64,000 nucleotides of DNA from Pseudomonas sp. PDNC002 (GTDB taxonomy: Bacteria; Pseudomonadota; Gammaproteobacteria; Pseudomonadales; Pseudomonadaceae), in assembly GCF_016919445.1 (NCBI RefSeq), contig NZ_CP070356.1, forward strand, positions 5,893,502-5,957,501. The letters run 5' to 3'. A model generated the notes under the pieces. That model was not told the origin of the DNA and ran no database searches. It saw only the letters and a program-made list of their open reading frames with translations. Each line of letters begins with the position of its first letter. Positions within the stretch are counted from its first letter, which is position 1. Positions 6,311 to 15,099 of the stretch are shown piece by piece. The position numbers and the translations under genes were made by a program.

Positions 6311-9157
6311 ATGGCGCAGTATCAACCCGGTCAACGCTGGATCAGTGACAGTGAAGCGGAACTTGGGCTGGGGACCATCCTCGCTCTGGACGGCCGCATG
6401 CTCACGGTGCTCTATCCGGCTACCGGTGATACCCGCCAGTACGCCGAGCGCAATGCGCCGCTGACCCGTGTGCGCTTCGCACCGGGCGACGAAATCACCC
6501 ATTTCGAAGGCTGGAAGATGACCGTCCGCGAAGTGGACGAGGTCGACGGCCTGCTGATCTACCACGGTCTCACCGCGCAGAACGAGCAGCACACCGTCCC
6601 GGAAACCCAGCTGTCGAACTTCATCCAGTTCCGCCTGGCCAGCGACCGCCTGTTCGCCGGGCAGATCGACCCGATGTCCTGGTTCGGCCTGCGCTACCAC
6701 ACCCTGGAACACCGCACCCGCCTGCTGCAATCCCCGCTCTGGGGCCTGGGCGGCGCCCGCGCGCAACCCATTGCCCACCAGTTGCACATCGCCCGCGAAG
6801 TCGCCGACCGCATGGCGCCGCGCGTTCTGCTGGCCGACGAAGTGGGCCTGGGCAAGACCATCGAAGCGGGCCTGGTGATCCATCGCCAACTGCTCTCCGG
6901 CCGCGCCAGCCGCGTGCTGATCCTGGTACCGGAAAACCTCCAGCACCAGTGGCTGGTGGAGATGCGCCGACGCTTCAACCTGGAAGTCGCGCTGTTCGAC
7001 CGCGAGCGCTTCGTCGAGAGCGATGCCAGCAATCCCTTCGAAGACACCCAACTGGCCCTGGTGGCGCTGGAATGGCTGCGCGAGGATGAAAAGGCCCAGG
7101 ACGCCGCCTTTGCCGCCGGCTGGGACCTGCTGGTGGTGGACGAGGCGCATCACCTGGTCTGGCATCCGGAACAGGCCAGCCCGGAATACCAACTGGTCGA
7201 GCAACTCTCCCAGGTCATTCCCGGCGTGCTGCTGCTCACCGCGACCCCGGAACAGCTCGGCCTGGACAGCCACTTCGCTCGTCTGCGCCTGCTCGACCCG
7301 GACCGCTTCCACGACCTGGACGCCTTCCGCGCCGAAAGCAGCCAATACCGCCCGGTCGCCGAGGCGGTGCAGGAACTGATCGACCAGGGCACCCTCTCCC
7401 CCGCCGCGCGCCAGGCCATCCACGGCTTCCTCGGCAACGAGGGCGACGACCTGCTGGCCAGCGTCGAGAGCGGCAACGAAGAAGCCCGCGCGCGCCTGGT
7501 GCGCGAGCTGCTCGATCGCCACGGCACCGGCCGCGTGCTGTTCCGCAACACCCGCGCCGCTGTGCAGGGTTTCCCGGAGCGCCAGCTGCATCCTTACGTA
7601 CTGACCAACCCGATCGAGTACATGGAACTGCCGCTGGGCGAGCACCCGGACCTCTACCCGGAAGTCAGCTTCCAGGCCCAGGCCGACGACGGCGACGAAA
7701 ACAACCGCTGGTGGCGCTTCGACCCGCGCGTCGAGTGGCTGATCGACACCCTGAAGATGCTCAAGCAGTACAAGGTGCTGGTGATCTGCGCCCACGCCGA
7801 GACCGCCATGGACCTGGGCGACGCCCTGCGCCTGAGGTCCGGCATCCCGGCCACCGTGTTCCACGAGGGCATGAGCATCCTCGAACGTGACCGCGCCGCC
7901 GCCTACTTCGCCGATGAAGAGTTCGGCGCCCAGGTGCTGATCTGCTCGGAAATCGGTAGCGAAGGCCGCAACTTCCAGTTCGCCCATCACCTGGTGCTGT
8001 TCGACCTGCCAGCCCACCCGGACCAGCTGGAACAGCGCATCGGCCGCCTGGACCGGATCGGCCAGAAGCACACCATCCAGATTCACGTGCCGCACCTGGA
8101 GAACAGCCCGCAGGAACGTCTGTTCCAGTGGTACCACCAGGCGCTGAACGCCTTCCTCAACACCTGCCCCACCGGCAACGCCCTGCAGCATCGCTTCGGT
8201 CCGCGCCTGGTGGAGCTGCTGGACGGCGGCGACGACGATGCCTTCGCCGCCCTGCTGGCCGAAGGCACCGCCGCCCGCGAAGCCCTGGAAGCCGAGATGC
8301 ACAGCGGTCGCGACCGCCTGCTGGAGCTGAACTCCGGCGGTGCCGGCGAAGGCGAGGCGCTGGTGGCCGAGATCGAGGAACAGGACGACCAGTTCGCCCT
8401 GCCGATCTACATGGAGCGCCTGTTCGACACTTACGGCATCGACAGCGAGGACCACTCCGAGAACGCCCTGATCCTGCGTCCGAGCGAGAAGATGCTCGAC
8501 GCCAGCTTCCCGCTGGGCGACGACGAAGGCGTGACCGTCACCTACGACCGCGCCCAGGCCCTGGCCCGCGAAGACATGCAGTTCCTCACCTGGGAACACC
8601 CCATGGTGCAAGGCGGCATGGACCTGGTGCTGTCCGGCTCGCTGGGCAACACCTCGGTGGCGCTGATCAAGAACAAGGCACTCAAGCCGGGCACCGTGCT
8701 GCTGGAACTGCTGTTCGTCAGCGAGGCCGTGGCGCCGCGCAAGCTGCAACTGGGCCGCTTCCTGCCGCCGGTGGCGCTGCGCTGCCTGATGGATGCCAAC
8801 GGCAACGACCTGTCCGCCCGCGTGTCCTTCGATACCCTCAACGACCAGCTGGAAGCCGTGCCGCGCGCGAGTGCCAACAAGTTCGTGCAGGCCCAGCGCG
8901 ATGTGCTGGCCAAGCAGTTCGCCGTGGCCGAGACCAAGATCACTCCGCGCCATGCCGAGCGCGTGGAGCTGGCTCGCCAGCAGTTGAAAGCGACCCTGGA
9001 CGAAGAGCTGGCGCGCCTGACCGCACTGAAAGCCGTCAACCCCAGCGTGCGCGACAGCGAGCTGGAGGCCGTGCGCAAGCAGCGTGACGACAGCCTGGCG
9101 ATGTTGGACAAGGCTTCGCTGCGCCTGGAAGCGATCCGCGTGCTGGTCGCCGGCTGA
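6311..9157 (+). CDS. rapA: RNA polymerase-associated Swi2/Snf2 ATPase RapA (HepA)
   Basis: A 948-residue DNA translocase that recycles RNA polymerase stalled after transcription. An N-terminal Tudor-like region (about 1-110) precedes the helicase core. Walker A is DEVGLGKT (about 176-183), and motif II is DEAH (about 277-280). The helicase C domain carries the conserved [19 protein letters not shown] and IGRLDRIGQ motifs. I prefer the ATG at 6311 over the GTG two codons earlier: GGGAGG is then correctly spaced, and the length matches Pseudomonas RapA (about 950). A strong terminator follows. Confidence 0.96.
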   Translation: MAQYQPGQRWISDSEAELGLGTILALDGRMLTVLYPATGDTRQYAERNAPLTRVRFAPGDEITHFEGWKMTVREVDEVDGLLIYHGLTAQNEQHTVPETQLSNFIQFRLASDRLFAGQIDPMSWFGLRYHTLEHRTRLLQSPLWGLGGARAQPIAHQLHIAREVADRMAPRVLLADEVGLGKTIEAGLVIHRQLLSGRASRVLILVPENLQHQWLVEMRRRFNLEVALFDRERFVESDASNPFEDTQLALVALEWLREDEKAQDAAFAAGWDLLVVDEAHHLVWHPEQASPEYQLVEQLSQVIPGVLLLTATPEQLGLDSHFARLRLLDPDRFHDLDAFRAESSQYRPVAEAVQELIDQGTLSPAARQAIHGFLGNEGDDLLASVESGNEEARARLVRELLDRHGTGRVLFRNTRAAVQGFPERQLHPYVLTNPIEYMELPLGEHPDLYPEVSFQAQADDGDENNRWWRFDPRVEWLIDTLKMLKQYKVLVICAHAETAMDLGDALRLRSGIPATVFHEGMSILERDRAAAYFADEEFGAQVLICSEIGSEGRNFQFAHHLVLFDLPAHPDQLEQRIGRLDRIGQKHTIQIHVPHLENSPQERLFQWYHQALNAFLNTCPTGNALQHRFGPRLVELLDGGDDDAFAALLAEGTAAREALEAEMHSGRDRLLELNSGGAGEGEALVAEIEEQDDQFALPIYMERLFDTYGIDSEDHSENALILRPSEKMLDASFPLGDDEGVTVTYDRAQALAREDMQFLTWEHPMVQGGMDLVLSGSLGNTSVALIKNKALKPGTVLLELLFVSEAVAPRKLQLGRFLPPVALRCLMDANGNDLSARVSFDTLNDQLEAVPRASANKFVQAQRDVLAKQFAVAETKITPRHAERVELARQQLKATLDEELARLTALKAVNPSVRDSELEAVRKQRDDSLAMLDKASLRLEAIRVLVAG

Positions 9158-9181
9158 CCGCGCAGCAGCAGTGTTGAAGAA

Positions 9182-9213
9182 GCCGCCACCGGGTAACCGG
9201 TGGCGGCTTTTTT
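9182..9213 (+). terminator. Rho-independent terminator of rapA
   Basis: An 11-bp perfect stem GCCGCCACCGG / CCGGTGGCGGC with loop GTAA, followed by TTTTTT, 25 bp after the rapA stop. Confidence 0.92.
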
Positions 9214-9240
9214 CATGGGCGCCTATCCATGCCGGTCCGC

Positions 9241-9332
9241 GTAGGAGCACTCCGTCCGCGATGTCGAATCGGCGGCTCCGTGGGCAAGACAGACGCGTGG
9301 ATGACACGATCGCGGACAGAGTCCGCTCCTGC
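9241..9332. repeat. REPIN (paired REP sequences) downstream of rapA
   Basis: Two REP ends in inverted orientation: GTAGGAGC...CCGCGAT at 9241-9262 and ATCGCGGA...CGCTCCTGC at 9309-9332, about 45 bp apart. This is the standard layout of Pseudomonas REPINs, which are moved by RAYT transposases; no RAYT gene is in the window. Confidence 0.75.
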
Positions 9333-9514
9333 CTGATCGGTCCGCGCTCCGGTCAGCCCTCCCCCTAACCCTCTCCCAGGGGGAGAGGGGACCGTTCGGT
9401 GCAGGATGAATCTTCGGTGTCAGCCGGCACGATCAGCTCCCTCCCCCTGGGGAGAGGGCTGGGGTGAGGGGAAAGCACCGGCACGGACTTCCCCGAAAAG
9501 ACAGTTGCTCCTAC
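9325..9514. repeat. Intergenic repeat element, copy A
   Basis: A ~190-bp segment that recurs at 19697-19898 with long identical blocks, including a run of over 40 bp from 9387 (AGGGGACCGTTCGGTGCAGG...) and a 3' block AGGGCTGGGGTGAGGGGAAA. It starts with GCTCCTGCCTGATCGGTCCG and ends with ACAGTTGCTCCTAC, so its outer ends are REP-like tetranucleotide regions. Internally it has two CCCTCTCCC / GGGAGAGGG palindromes. It encodes no protein. Together with the REPIN it fills most of the 500-bp gap between rapA and the stress-protein gene. Confidence 0.7.
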
Positions 9515-9582
9515 GCCCCGTGACACCGAAACACCTCGTTACGCCGCTCTATTCCCGGCACATTCGGGGACACCGACTACCA

Positions 9583-9624
9583 TTGACGCTGCGCAAGGGA
9601 ATCTCGCCCTCGGAGGGATAGAGT
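9583..9624 (+). promoter_or_regulatory. Probable ANR-type promoter of the universal stress protein gene
   Basis: TTGAC-GCTG-CGCAA (9583-9596) has one good ANR/FNR half-site and one weak half-site. A -10-like TAGAGT lies at 9619-9624, giving a start near 9631 and placing the box centre about 41 bp upstream, the class II spacing. The P. aeruginosa relative (PA3309, uspK) is ANR-dependent, from memory. Confidence 0.5.
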
Positions 9625-9657
9625 TTTCTTACCAAGCCACTCATTGAGGAACACATC

Positions 9658-10110
9658 ATGTACGAGCGCATTCTGGTAGCGGTGGACGGCAGCCCGGTTT
9701 CCGACCGAGCCCTGGTCGAAGCGGCCAAACTGGCCCAACTGAGCGGAGGCGAACTGCGTGTCATCACCATCGTCGACAGCCCGCTGCGGCACCTGCCCGA
9801 CTACGCTGTGTATTACAACCCGGAACCGCTGCGCGAAGCCGCACTGAAGGCCGCCGACGACATCCTGGCCAAGGCCAAGGACAAGATCGCCGAGTACACG
9901 GTGAAGACCAGCTTCGAGCGAGTCTGCCAGGAGCGTGCCAGCGAAGAGATTGCCGAGCGCATCGAGACCGAGGCGGAAGCGTCCAAGTCCGACATCATCG
10001 TCATGGGCACCCACGGCCGCCGTGGCGTGCGTCGCCTGATGCTGGGCAGCGTGGCCGAAGGTCTGCTGCGCGTCAGCAACCGCCCGGTGCTGCTGGTGCG
10101 CGACAAGTAA
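9658..10110 (+). CDS. Universal stress protein, UspA domain (UspK-like)
   Basis: A 150-residue single UspA domain. The ATP-binding signature G-x2-G-x9-G-S is intact: G117, G120, G130, S131 (MGTHGRRGVRRLMLGS), as is the N-terminal ILVAVDGSPVSDRAL strand-loop. ATP-binding Usp proteins of P. aeruginosa (UspK, PA3309; UspN) support survival under anaerobic pyruvate fermentation or energy starvation. TGAGGA precedes the ATG. An ANR-like box upstream agrees with low-oxygen induction. Synteny with rapA upstream and eptA/nbdA downstream supports the PA3309 assignment. Confidence 0.88.
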   Translation: MYERILVAVDGSPVSDRALVEAAKLAQLSGGELRVITIVDSPLRHLPDYAVYYNPEPLREAALKAADDILAKAKDKIAEYTVKTSFERVCQERASEEIAERIETEAEASKSDIIVMGTHGRRGVRRLMLGSVAEGLLRVSNRPVLLVRDK

Positions 10111-10125
10111 CAGCACTCCAGCAAC

Positions 10126-10162
10126 GAAAAAGGCCCTGCGGCGATCACCGCAGGGCCTTTTT
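10126..10162. terminator. Bidirectional terminator between the stress-protein and phosphoethanolamine transferase genes
   Basis: An 11-bp perfect stem AGGCCCTGCGG / CCGCAGGGCCT (10131-10141 with 10148-10158), flanked by A5 on the left and T5 on the right. It can stop transcription from both convergent genes. Confidence 0.92.
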
Positions 10163-10177
10163 CATGTGCCGAATCGA

Positions 10178-11836
10178 TTACTGGGCGACCGTCATGTCCC
10201 GCCGGCAGGAATGGAAGATATCCAGATCCGGCTGGTACAGGCTGGTGCGCACGTCATAGAGACCGAGCACCGAGTGGAACAGGTTGTCATGGCTCAGCTC
10301 GGTGCCGGAAGCTTTCTTCTCCAGGCAGCCACGATCGACGCCCATGCCGCCCAGCGCGCCGTCGCCGAACCACATCACCATCGGCACGTGGGTCTGCGCT
10401 TTCGGCGCAATGGCGTAGGGCGCCGCGTGCAGGTAAACGCCATTCTCGCCCAGCGATTCGCCGTGGTCGGAGACATAGAGCATCGAGGTATCGAAGCGCT
10501 CCTGGTTCTGCTTGAGCAGCTCGACGACTTTCGACAGGAAGAAGTCGGTGTAGAGGATGGTGTTGTCGTAGACGTTCACCAGCTCCTCGGTGCTGCAACT
10601 ACCCAGCTGGTTGGTGTGGCAGACCGGCGCGAAACGCTCCATGGATTTCGGGTAGCGGTCGTAGTATTCCGGGCCGTGGCTGCCGTCGGCGTGAAGAACG
10701 ATGATGGCGTTGTCCTTCAGGCCGTCGATATACGCCTGCAGGTCCTGCAGCATGGCCTCGTCGAGGCAGCGGTTGCCGTCACAGAACGGCCCCGGCTGGT
10801 TCTTCGAGATATCCCGGCTCGGCACACGCAGGCAGGTGCCCTTGCAGTCGCTGTTGTTGTCCAGCCAGAGCACCGAGACGCCGACGCGCTGGAGAATATC
10901 CAGCAGGCCCTGATTGGTCTTGCCCTTCTTGTCGCTGTAGTCCTCGCGGGGGAACTTCGAGAACATGCAGGGCACCGACACTGCGGTCGAAGTGCCGCAC
11001 GAGCTGACATCGGCGAAGTTGATGATGTCGAGCTTGGCGAGCTCCGGGTTGGTCTCGCGGGCATAGCCGTTCAGGGAGAAGTGATCGGCACGGGCGGTTT
11101 CGCCAACCACGAAGATCATCAGCGACTTCTTGCCGTCGGCGCGCACCTTGCGGGCCATCACCGCGTCCTCGCCGATGGGCTGTACCACCAGGTTTTCCTT
11201 GATGCCCAGGCGCTGCTTGGTGAACTTGCCGACCGCGTAGATGTAGTTGGTCGGGTTGATGAAGTGGGTGAGCTTGTCTTCCTGACGGAACACCGGCGCA
11301 TAGGTGGAATAGAAGGTACCCACGCAGACCGCCACCACCACCACGCAACCGGCAATCACCAGCACCTTGTTCAACAGGCCGCGGAAGAAGGGCCGGTAGC
11401 TCACCGGGGTGAGCCAGATGATCGCGGCCGGAAGCACGCCCAGCACCAGCAGATAGCCGACCATGCGCGCGCTGAACAGCGCGGCGGCCTCGCCGGGATT
11501 GGTCTCGATGACGTTCTGCACCATCACGGTGTCGATGACGACGCCGTAGGTGTTCATGAAATACGCTGCGCCCGCCGAGACCAGCGCCACCACCGTCAGC
11601 GCCGGTTTAAGCAGCGGGCGGAACGATACCAGCATGAGCAGCAGACTGAAGGCGGCCCAGAGGAAGAAGCCGAAGGACACGAAGAACGCCGCCCCCCAGA
11701 CGCCGTGCAGGGGTACCAGGTCGTTCAGGGCTTTCCAGGTGGCGAAGTTGTAGAACAACACCAGGGCCAGGGAAAACAGCAGAACCAGCCGTGTCGAACT
11801 GACCTGCGGGAACACGCGACGCTTGCCCTCGAACAT
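10178..11836 (-). CDS. Phosphoethanolamine transferase, EptA-like sulfatase-fold membrane enzyme
   Basis: A 552-residue protein with five N-terminal membrane helices (to about residue 190) and a periplasmic sulfatase-fold domain. Catalytic residues align with MCR-1/EptA: E246 (VVGET), nucleophile T284 in the SCGTSTAVSVPCMFS motif, and D457-H458 (YVSDHGES). Cysteines flank the nucleophile and recur later, consistent with the family's disulfides. It transfers phosphoethanolamine to lipid A or another surface glycan; lipid A modification confers polymyxin resistance, but the acceptor is not shown here. The ATG at 11836 has AAGGAG 8 nt upstream and beats the GTG three codons earlier. It is divergent from nbdA. 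Confidence 0.9.
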   Translation of the reverse strand: MFEGKRRVFPQVSSTRLVLLFSLALVLFYNFATWKALNDLVPLHGVWGAAFFVSFGFFLWAAFSLLLMLVSFRPLLKPALTVVALVSAGAAYFMNTYGVVIDTVMVQNVIETNPGEAAALFSARMVGYLLVLGVLPAAIIWLTPVSYRPFFRGLLNKVLVIAGCVVVVAVCVGTFYSTYAPVFRQEDKLTHFINPTNYIYAVGKFTKQRLGIKENLVVQPIGEDAVMARKVRADGKKSLMIFVVGETARADHFSLNGYARETNPELAKLDIINFADVSSCGTSTAVSVPCMFSKFPREDYSDKKGKTNQGLLDILQRVGVSVLWLDNNSDCKGTCLRVPSRDISKNQPGPFCDGNRCLDEAMLQDLQAYIDGLKDNAIIVLHADGSHGPEYYDRYPKSMERFAPVCHTNQLGSCSTEELVNVYDNTILYTDFFLSKVVELLKQNQERFDTSMLYVSDHGESLGENGVYLHAAPYAIAPKAQTHVPMVMWFGDGALGGMGVDRGCLEKKASGTELSHDNLFHSVLGLYDVRTSLYQPDLDIFHSCRRDMTVAQ

Positions 11837-12044
11837 CGAGCGCACTCCTTACTTCGGAATTCTGATGAAAGTTGCCGGGCCCACCTTGCCGGCCGGCGGC
11901 GCAACTGTAGCGGGCAGTTAGTCAAAAAAGTGTCAAGTTGGCTACAGGATGATAGGCGGGAGCACAAACTGTGCGACGGCAGCCAGTAGGCACGACCGTA
12001 CGTCGGCGGTAATCCTTCAGCTTGTCGGAAAGCGGCGGTGCGTC

Positions 12045-12072
12045 TTGCAGGGTCCTGGCAGCTTCCTAGACT
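12045..12072 (+). promoter_or_regulatory. Candidate promoter of nbdA in the 292-bp divergent gap
   Basis: TTGCAG (12045-12050), a 16-bp spacer, and TAGACT (12067-12072) preceded by CC. A C just before the -10 is common in sigma-S promoters. The leader to the ATG at 12129 would be about 50 nt. Otherwise the 11837-12128 gap holds only the eptA-like gene's own 5' region; no other gene is visible. Confidence 0.4.
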
Positions 12073-12128
12073 CACATCAAAGTGATATCAATTCGCCCAC
12101 GCATCCCCAGACCCGGAGCTTCCCGCCC

Positions 12129-14291
12129 ATGGAATGGCACAAGGACGCCTTACCCGATGCTGTGCTGCTGGAGTGTTCTCACAATCCCGGACTGGTCCTG
12201 CTGTCCATCCTGATCGCCTGCGTCGCCAGCTTCGTCGCCCTGAGCATCACCGCGCGCATGGTCCGCGCGCCACAGCACGCACACCGCTGGCAGTGGGTGG
12301 GCGGCATCTGCCTGGGCAGCGGCATCTGGTCGATGCATTTCGTCGCCATGCTGGCCTTCCACTCGACAGTCCCGCTGCATTTCTCCGGCGGGATGACGCT
12401 GCTGTCACTGCTCATCGCCATCACCATCTCGGTGGTCGCCATGCGCCTGCTCGCCCATGCCGGGCTGAGCCCCCTGCAATACCTGCTCGCCGCCTGCTGC
12501 ATCGGCACCAGTATCGCCGGCATGCACTACACCGGCATGGCCGCCATCGAATCGCCGCCCATGCAGCACTACGACCCGCTGCTGGTGACCCTGTCGGTGC
12601 TGATGGCCGTGCTGGTCGCCTTCGTCGCGCTGGTGCTGGCACCGGTCCTGAATCGGCAACCGGCCGGCCGCCAGTGGATCTACCAGATCACCGCCAGCCT
12701 GCTGCTGGGCTGCGCCATCGCCAGCATGCACTTCACCGGCATGGCCGCACTGACACTGACCCTGCCCAGTTGGGTGGCGCCGGTGGCGGATGTCGGTCGC
12801 AACAACGCCATCCAGCTCGGCCTGATGGTCGGCCTACTGTCCCTGGCGGTGGTGCTGGCCGGGCTCTGGGCGGCCTGGATCGAAGACAGCCTGGAAAGCA
12901 AGGAGAGCGAGCTCAGCCGGGTCAACACGCTGCTCACCCAGCTCGACCACGCCAATGCTTCATTGCAGCAGCTGGCCCGCTTCGACGGATTGACCGGCCT
13001 GCACAACCGCAACGCGCTCAACGAGGAGTTCGATGCTCGCCTGCAACGCAACCGGCAGAAGGGCCAGGGCATGGCGGTGATCCTGCTGGACCTGGACCAC
13101 TTCAAGCGGGTCAACGACACCCTCGGCCACGCCGCCGGCGACGAGTTGCTGTGCATCGTTTCCGAGCGCATCCGCAGCGCATTGCGCAGCACCGACCTGC
13201 TGGCGCGCTTTGGCGGCGACGAGTTCTGCATCCTCGCCGACCTGGGCGAGGACCACGAGGCGCGCATCCTCGCCCAGCGCCTGATGCAGCGCATGAAGGA
13301 GCCGATCAGCACCGCCGGGCGCAGCCTGGTGATGACCCTGAGCGTGGGCATCAGCCTGTTCCCCAACGATGGCGAACAACCCGAGGAGCTGCTCAAGCAC
13401 GCCGACCTCGCGCTGTACCAGTCCAAGGGCAACGGGCGCAACGTCACGCATTTCTTCAGCCCGCACCTGAAGACCAAGGCGACCCAGGAACTGCAGCTAG
13501 AGGAGGAGCTGCGCAAGGCGCTGTGGGACGACGAACTGGTGCTCTACTACCAGCCGATCCTGCGCATCGATCATGGGGAAGTGGAGCAGCTGGAAGCGCT
13601 GGTACGCTGGAAGCACCCGACCCACGGCCTGCTGGCGCCGGACCGATTCATCGGCCTGGCAACGGCCAACGGCCTGATCGGCGCCCTGGATTCCTGGGTG
13701 TTGCGCCGGGCCTGTCGGGACCTGCGGCACCTGCATGACCTGGGTTACAGCGACCTGCGCGTGGCGGTCAACTGCTGCGCCAGCAACCTGGGCCGCGAAG
13801 GCCTGGTGGACGAAGTGCAGCAGACGCTCGACGAGGCCGGTCTCGCGCCACGCTTCCTGGAGATGGAAGTCACCGAGAACGCCGTGATGGCCAACGTCAG
13901 CCAGGCCGTGCCGCTGCTCAACCGCCTCCGCGACCTGGGCGTGAGCCTGTCCATCGACGACTTCGGCACCGGCTATTCATCGCTGTCCTACCTGCGCCAG
14001 CTGCCGCTGGATGCACTGAAGGTGGATCGCTCGTTCATCCGCGACGTGCCGCAATCACGCCGCGACGCCGAGATCGCCCAGGCCATTATCGCGATGGCGC
14101 AGAAGCTGCACCTGAAGGTGATTGCAGAGGGCGTGGAGCACGCGCAGCAACTGACGTTCCTGCGGGACAACCATTGCGAGCTGGCCCAGGGATATCTGTT
14201 CAGCCGCCCGCTGCCACTCTCCGCGCTGGTGGAATTCCTCGACGCCTACCGCGAGGACAGCGACGCGGTGCTGCTCAGCAATCAGGCCTGA
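12129..14291 (+). CDS. nbdA: MHYT-GGDEF-EAL membrane c-di-GMP enzyme (NbdA-like)
   Basis: A 720-residue protein. An MHYT sensor of about seven helices carries M-H-[FY] motifs near residues 68 (SMHFVAM), 130 (GMHYTGM) and 199 (SMHFTGM), proposed to bind copper and sense NO or O2. The diguanylate cyclase domain has an intact GGDEF (362-366) with an RSTD inhibitory site five residues before it. The EAL domain looks active: EAL near 489-491, then EVTEN, DDFGTGYSS, DALKVDRSF, IAEGVE and QGY. P. aeruginosa NbdA, from memory, has a degenerate AGDEF, so this homologue may be bifunctional. NbdA drives NO-induced biofilm dispersal. GGAG lies about 12 nt before the chosen ATG. Confidence 0.9.
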   Translation: MEWHKDALPDAVLLECSHNPGLVLLSILIACVASFVALSITARMVRAPQHAHRWQWVGGICLGSGIWSMHFVAMLAFHSTVPLHFSGGMTLLSLLIAITISVVAMRLLAHAGLSPLQYLLAACCIGTSIAGMHYTGMAAIESPPMQHYDPLLVTLSVLMAVLVAFVALVLAPVLNRQPAGRQWIYQITASLLLGCAIASMHFTGMAALTLTLPSWVAPVADVGRNNAIQLGLMVGLLSLAVVLAGLWAAWIEDSLESKESELSRVNTLLTQLDHANASLQQLARFDGLTGLHNRNALNEEFDARLQRNRQKGQGMAVILLDLDHFKRVNDTLGHAAGDELLCIVSERIRSALRSTDLLARFGGDEFCILADLGEDHEARILAQRLMQRMKEPISTAGRSLVMTLSVGISLFPNDGEQPEELLKHADLALYQSKGNGRNVTHFFSPHLKTKATQELQLEEELRKALWDDELVLYYQPILRIDHGEVEQLEALVRWKHPTHGLLAPDRFIGLATANGLIGALDSWVLRRACRDLRHLHDLGYSDLRVAVNCCASNLGREGLVDEVQQTLDEAGLAPRFLEMEVTENAVMANVSQAVPLLNRLRDLGVSLSIDDFGTGYSSLSYLRQLPLDALKVDRSFIRDVPQSRRDAEIAQAIIAMAQKLHLKVIAEGVEHAQQLTFLRDNHCELAQGYLFSRPLPLSALVEFLDAYREDSDAVLLSNQA

Positions 14292-14310
14292 ACCCGCTCG
14301 CCAGCCCTGC

Positions 14311-15099
14311 TCACTCGAACTTGCCGGCGCGCCAACGCGGCAGCCAGCGCAGGGAGTCGGCCGTGGTTCCGGTGGGACGGTACTCGGCGCCCAACCAGCC
14401 GTCGTAGCCGACGTCGTCGAGCACCTGCAGCGGCACTTCGAAATCCATCTCGCCCGAGCCCGGTTCGCCGCGCTCGGGGTAGTCGGCGAACTGCACGTGG
14501 CCGATCTGCCCCATCAGCGCGTAGATGCAGTCCACCAGTTCCAGGCCCATGCGCGCCATGTGGTAGAGGTCCAACTGCGCACGCAGGTTCTCCCGCGCGA
14601 CACGCTCAAGCATGTCCTGCAGGTGTTCGGGGGTGTTGAGCAGGAAGTCCTTCATGTCGTGGCAGTTGATCGCCTCCATCAGCACGTCTGTGCCGCTGCC
14701 GGCGAAGGCATCGCAGGTAGCGCGCAGGCGCTCGGCCAGGGTCTGCAGGGCGACTTCGCGCTCCTGCCCCTCGACCAGCCGGCCCGCCAGCACGTTCACA
14801 TGCTGCGGCTTGACGATGCGCGCGTAGTCCAGTGCCTTGGCCAGCGCCGCCTCGAACTCCGCCGCACACTCCGGCACCGCCGCCAGGCCCGGGCCGCCCT
14901 GCATCAGGTCACCAACGGGCAGGTTGATCAGTATCAGCGGCAGCCCGGCATCATCCAGGGCCGCCTTCAGCTGCTCGGCCGGCACGTCGTAGGGGAACTG
15001 GATTTCCACGCCATCGAAGCCGGCCTTGGCGGCGGCGTCGATGCGCTGCAGCAGCGGGACTTCGGTGAACAGCAGGGACAGGTTGGCGCAGAGTTTCAT
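14311..15099 (-). CDS. hyi: Hydroxypyruvate isomerase family protein (Hyi/OtnI-like TIM barrel)
   Basis: A 262-residue xylose-isomerase-like TIM barrel starting MKLCANLSLLFTEVPLLQRI. The opening strand, the GVEIQFPYD motif and the INLPVGD motif are all characteristic of Hyi and its relative OtnI. Metal ligands are probably supplied by EAIN, LDLYH and the Glu of GAEYRP. Hyi interconverts hydroxypyruvate and tartronate semialdehyde; OtnI acts on 2-oxo-tetronate, and sequence alone does not separate them. Its ATG overlaps the stop of the upstream reductase gene (ATGA), so the pair works in sequence: isomerise, then reduce to D-glycerate. No glyoxylate carboligase gene is adjacent. Confidence 0.8.
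   Translation of the reverse strand: MKLCANLSLLFTEVPLLQRIDAAAKAGFDGVEIQFPYDVPAEQLKAALDDAGLPLILINLPVGDLMQGGPGLAAVPECAAEFEAALAKALDYARIVKPQHVNVLAGRLVEGQEREVALQTLAERLRATCDAFAGSGTDVLMEAINCHDMKDFLLNTPEHLQDMLERVARENLRAQLDLYHMARMGLELVDCIYALMGQIGHVQFADYPERGEPGSGEMDFEVPLQVLDDVGYDGWLGAEYRPTGTTADSLRWLPRWRAGKFE

Noticed and set aside
6161-9307. Open reverse frame of about 1050 codons antisense to rapA
   Set aside because: Same codon-bias artefact. RapA motifs are intact on the forward strand, and the antisense product has no recognisable domain.
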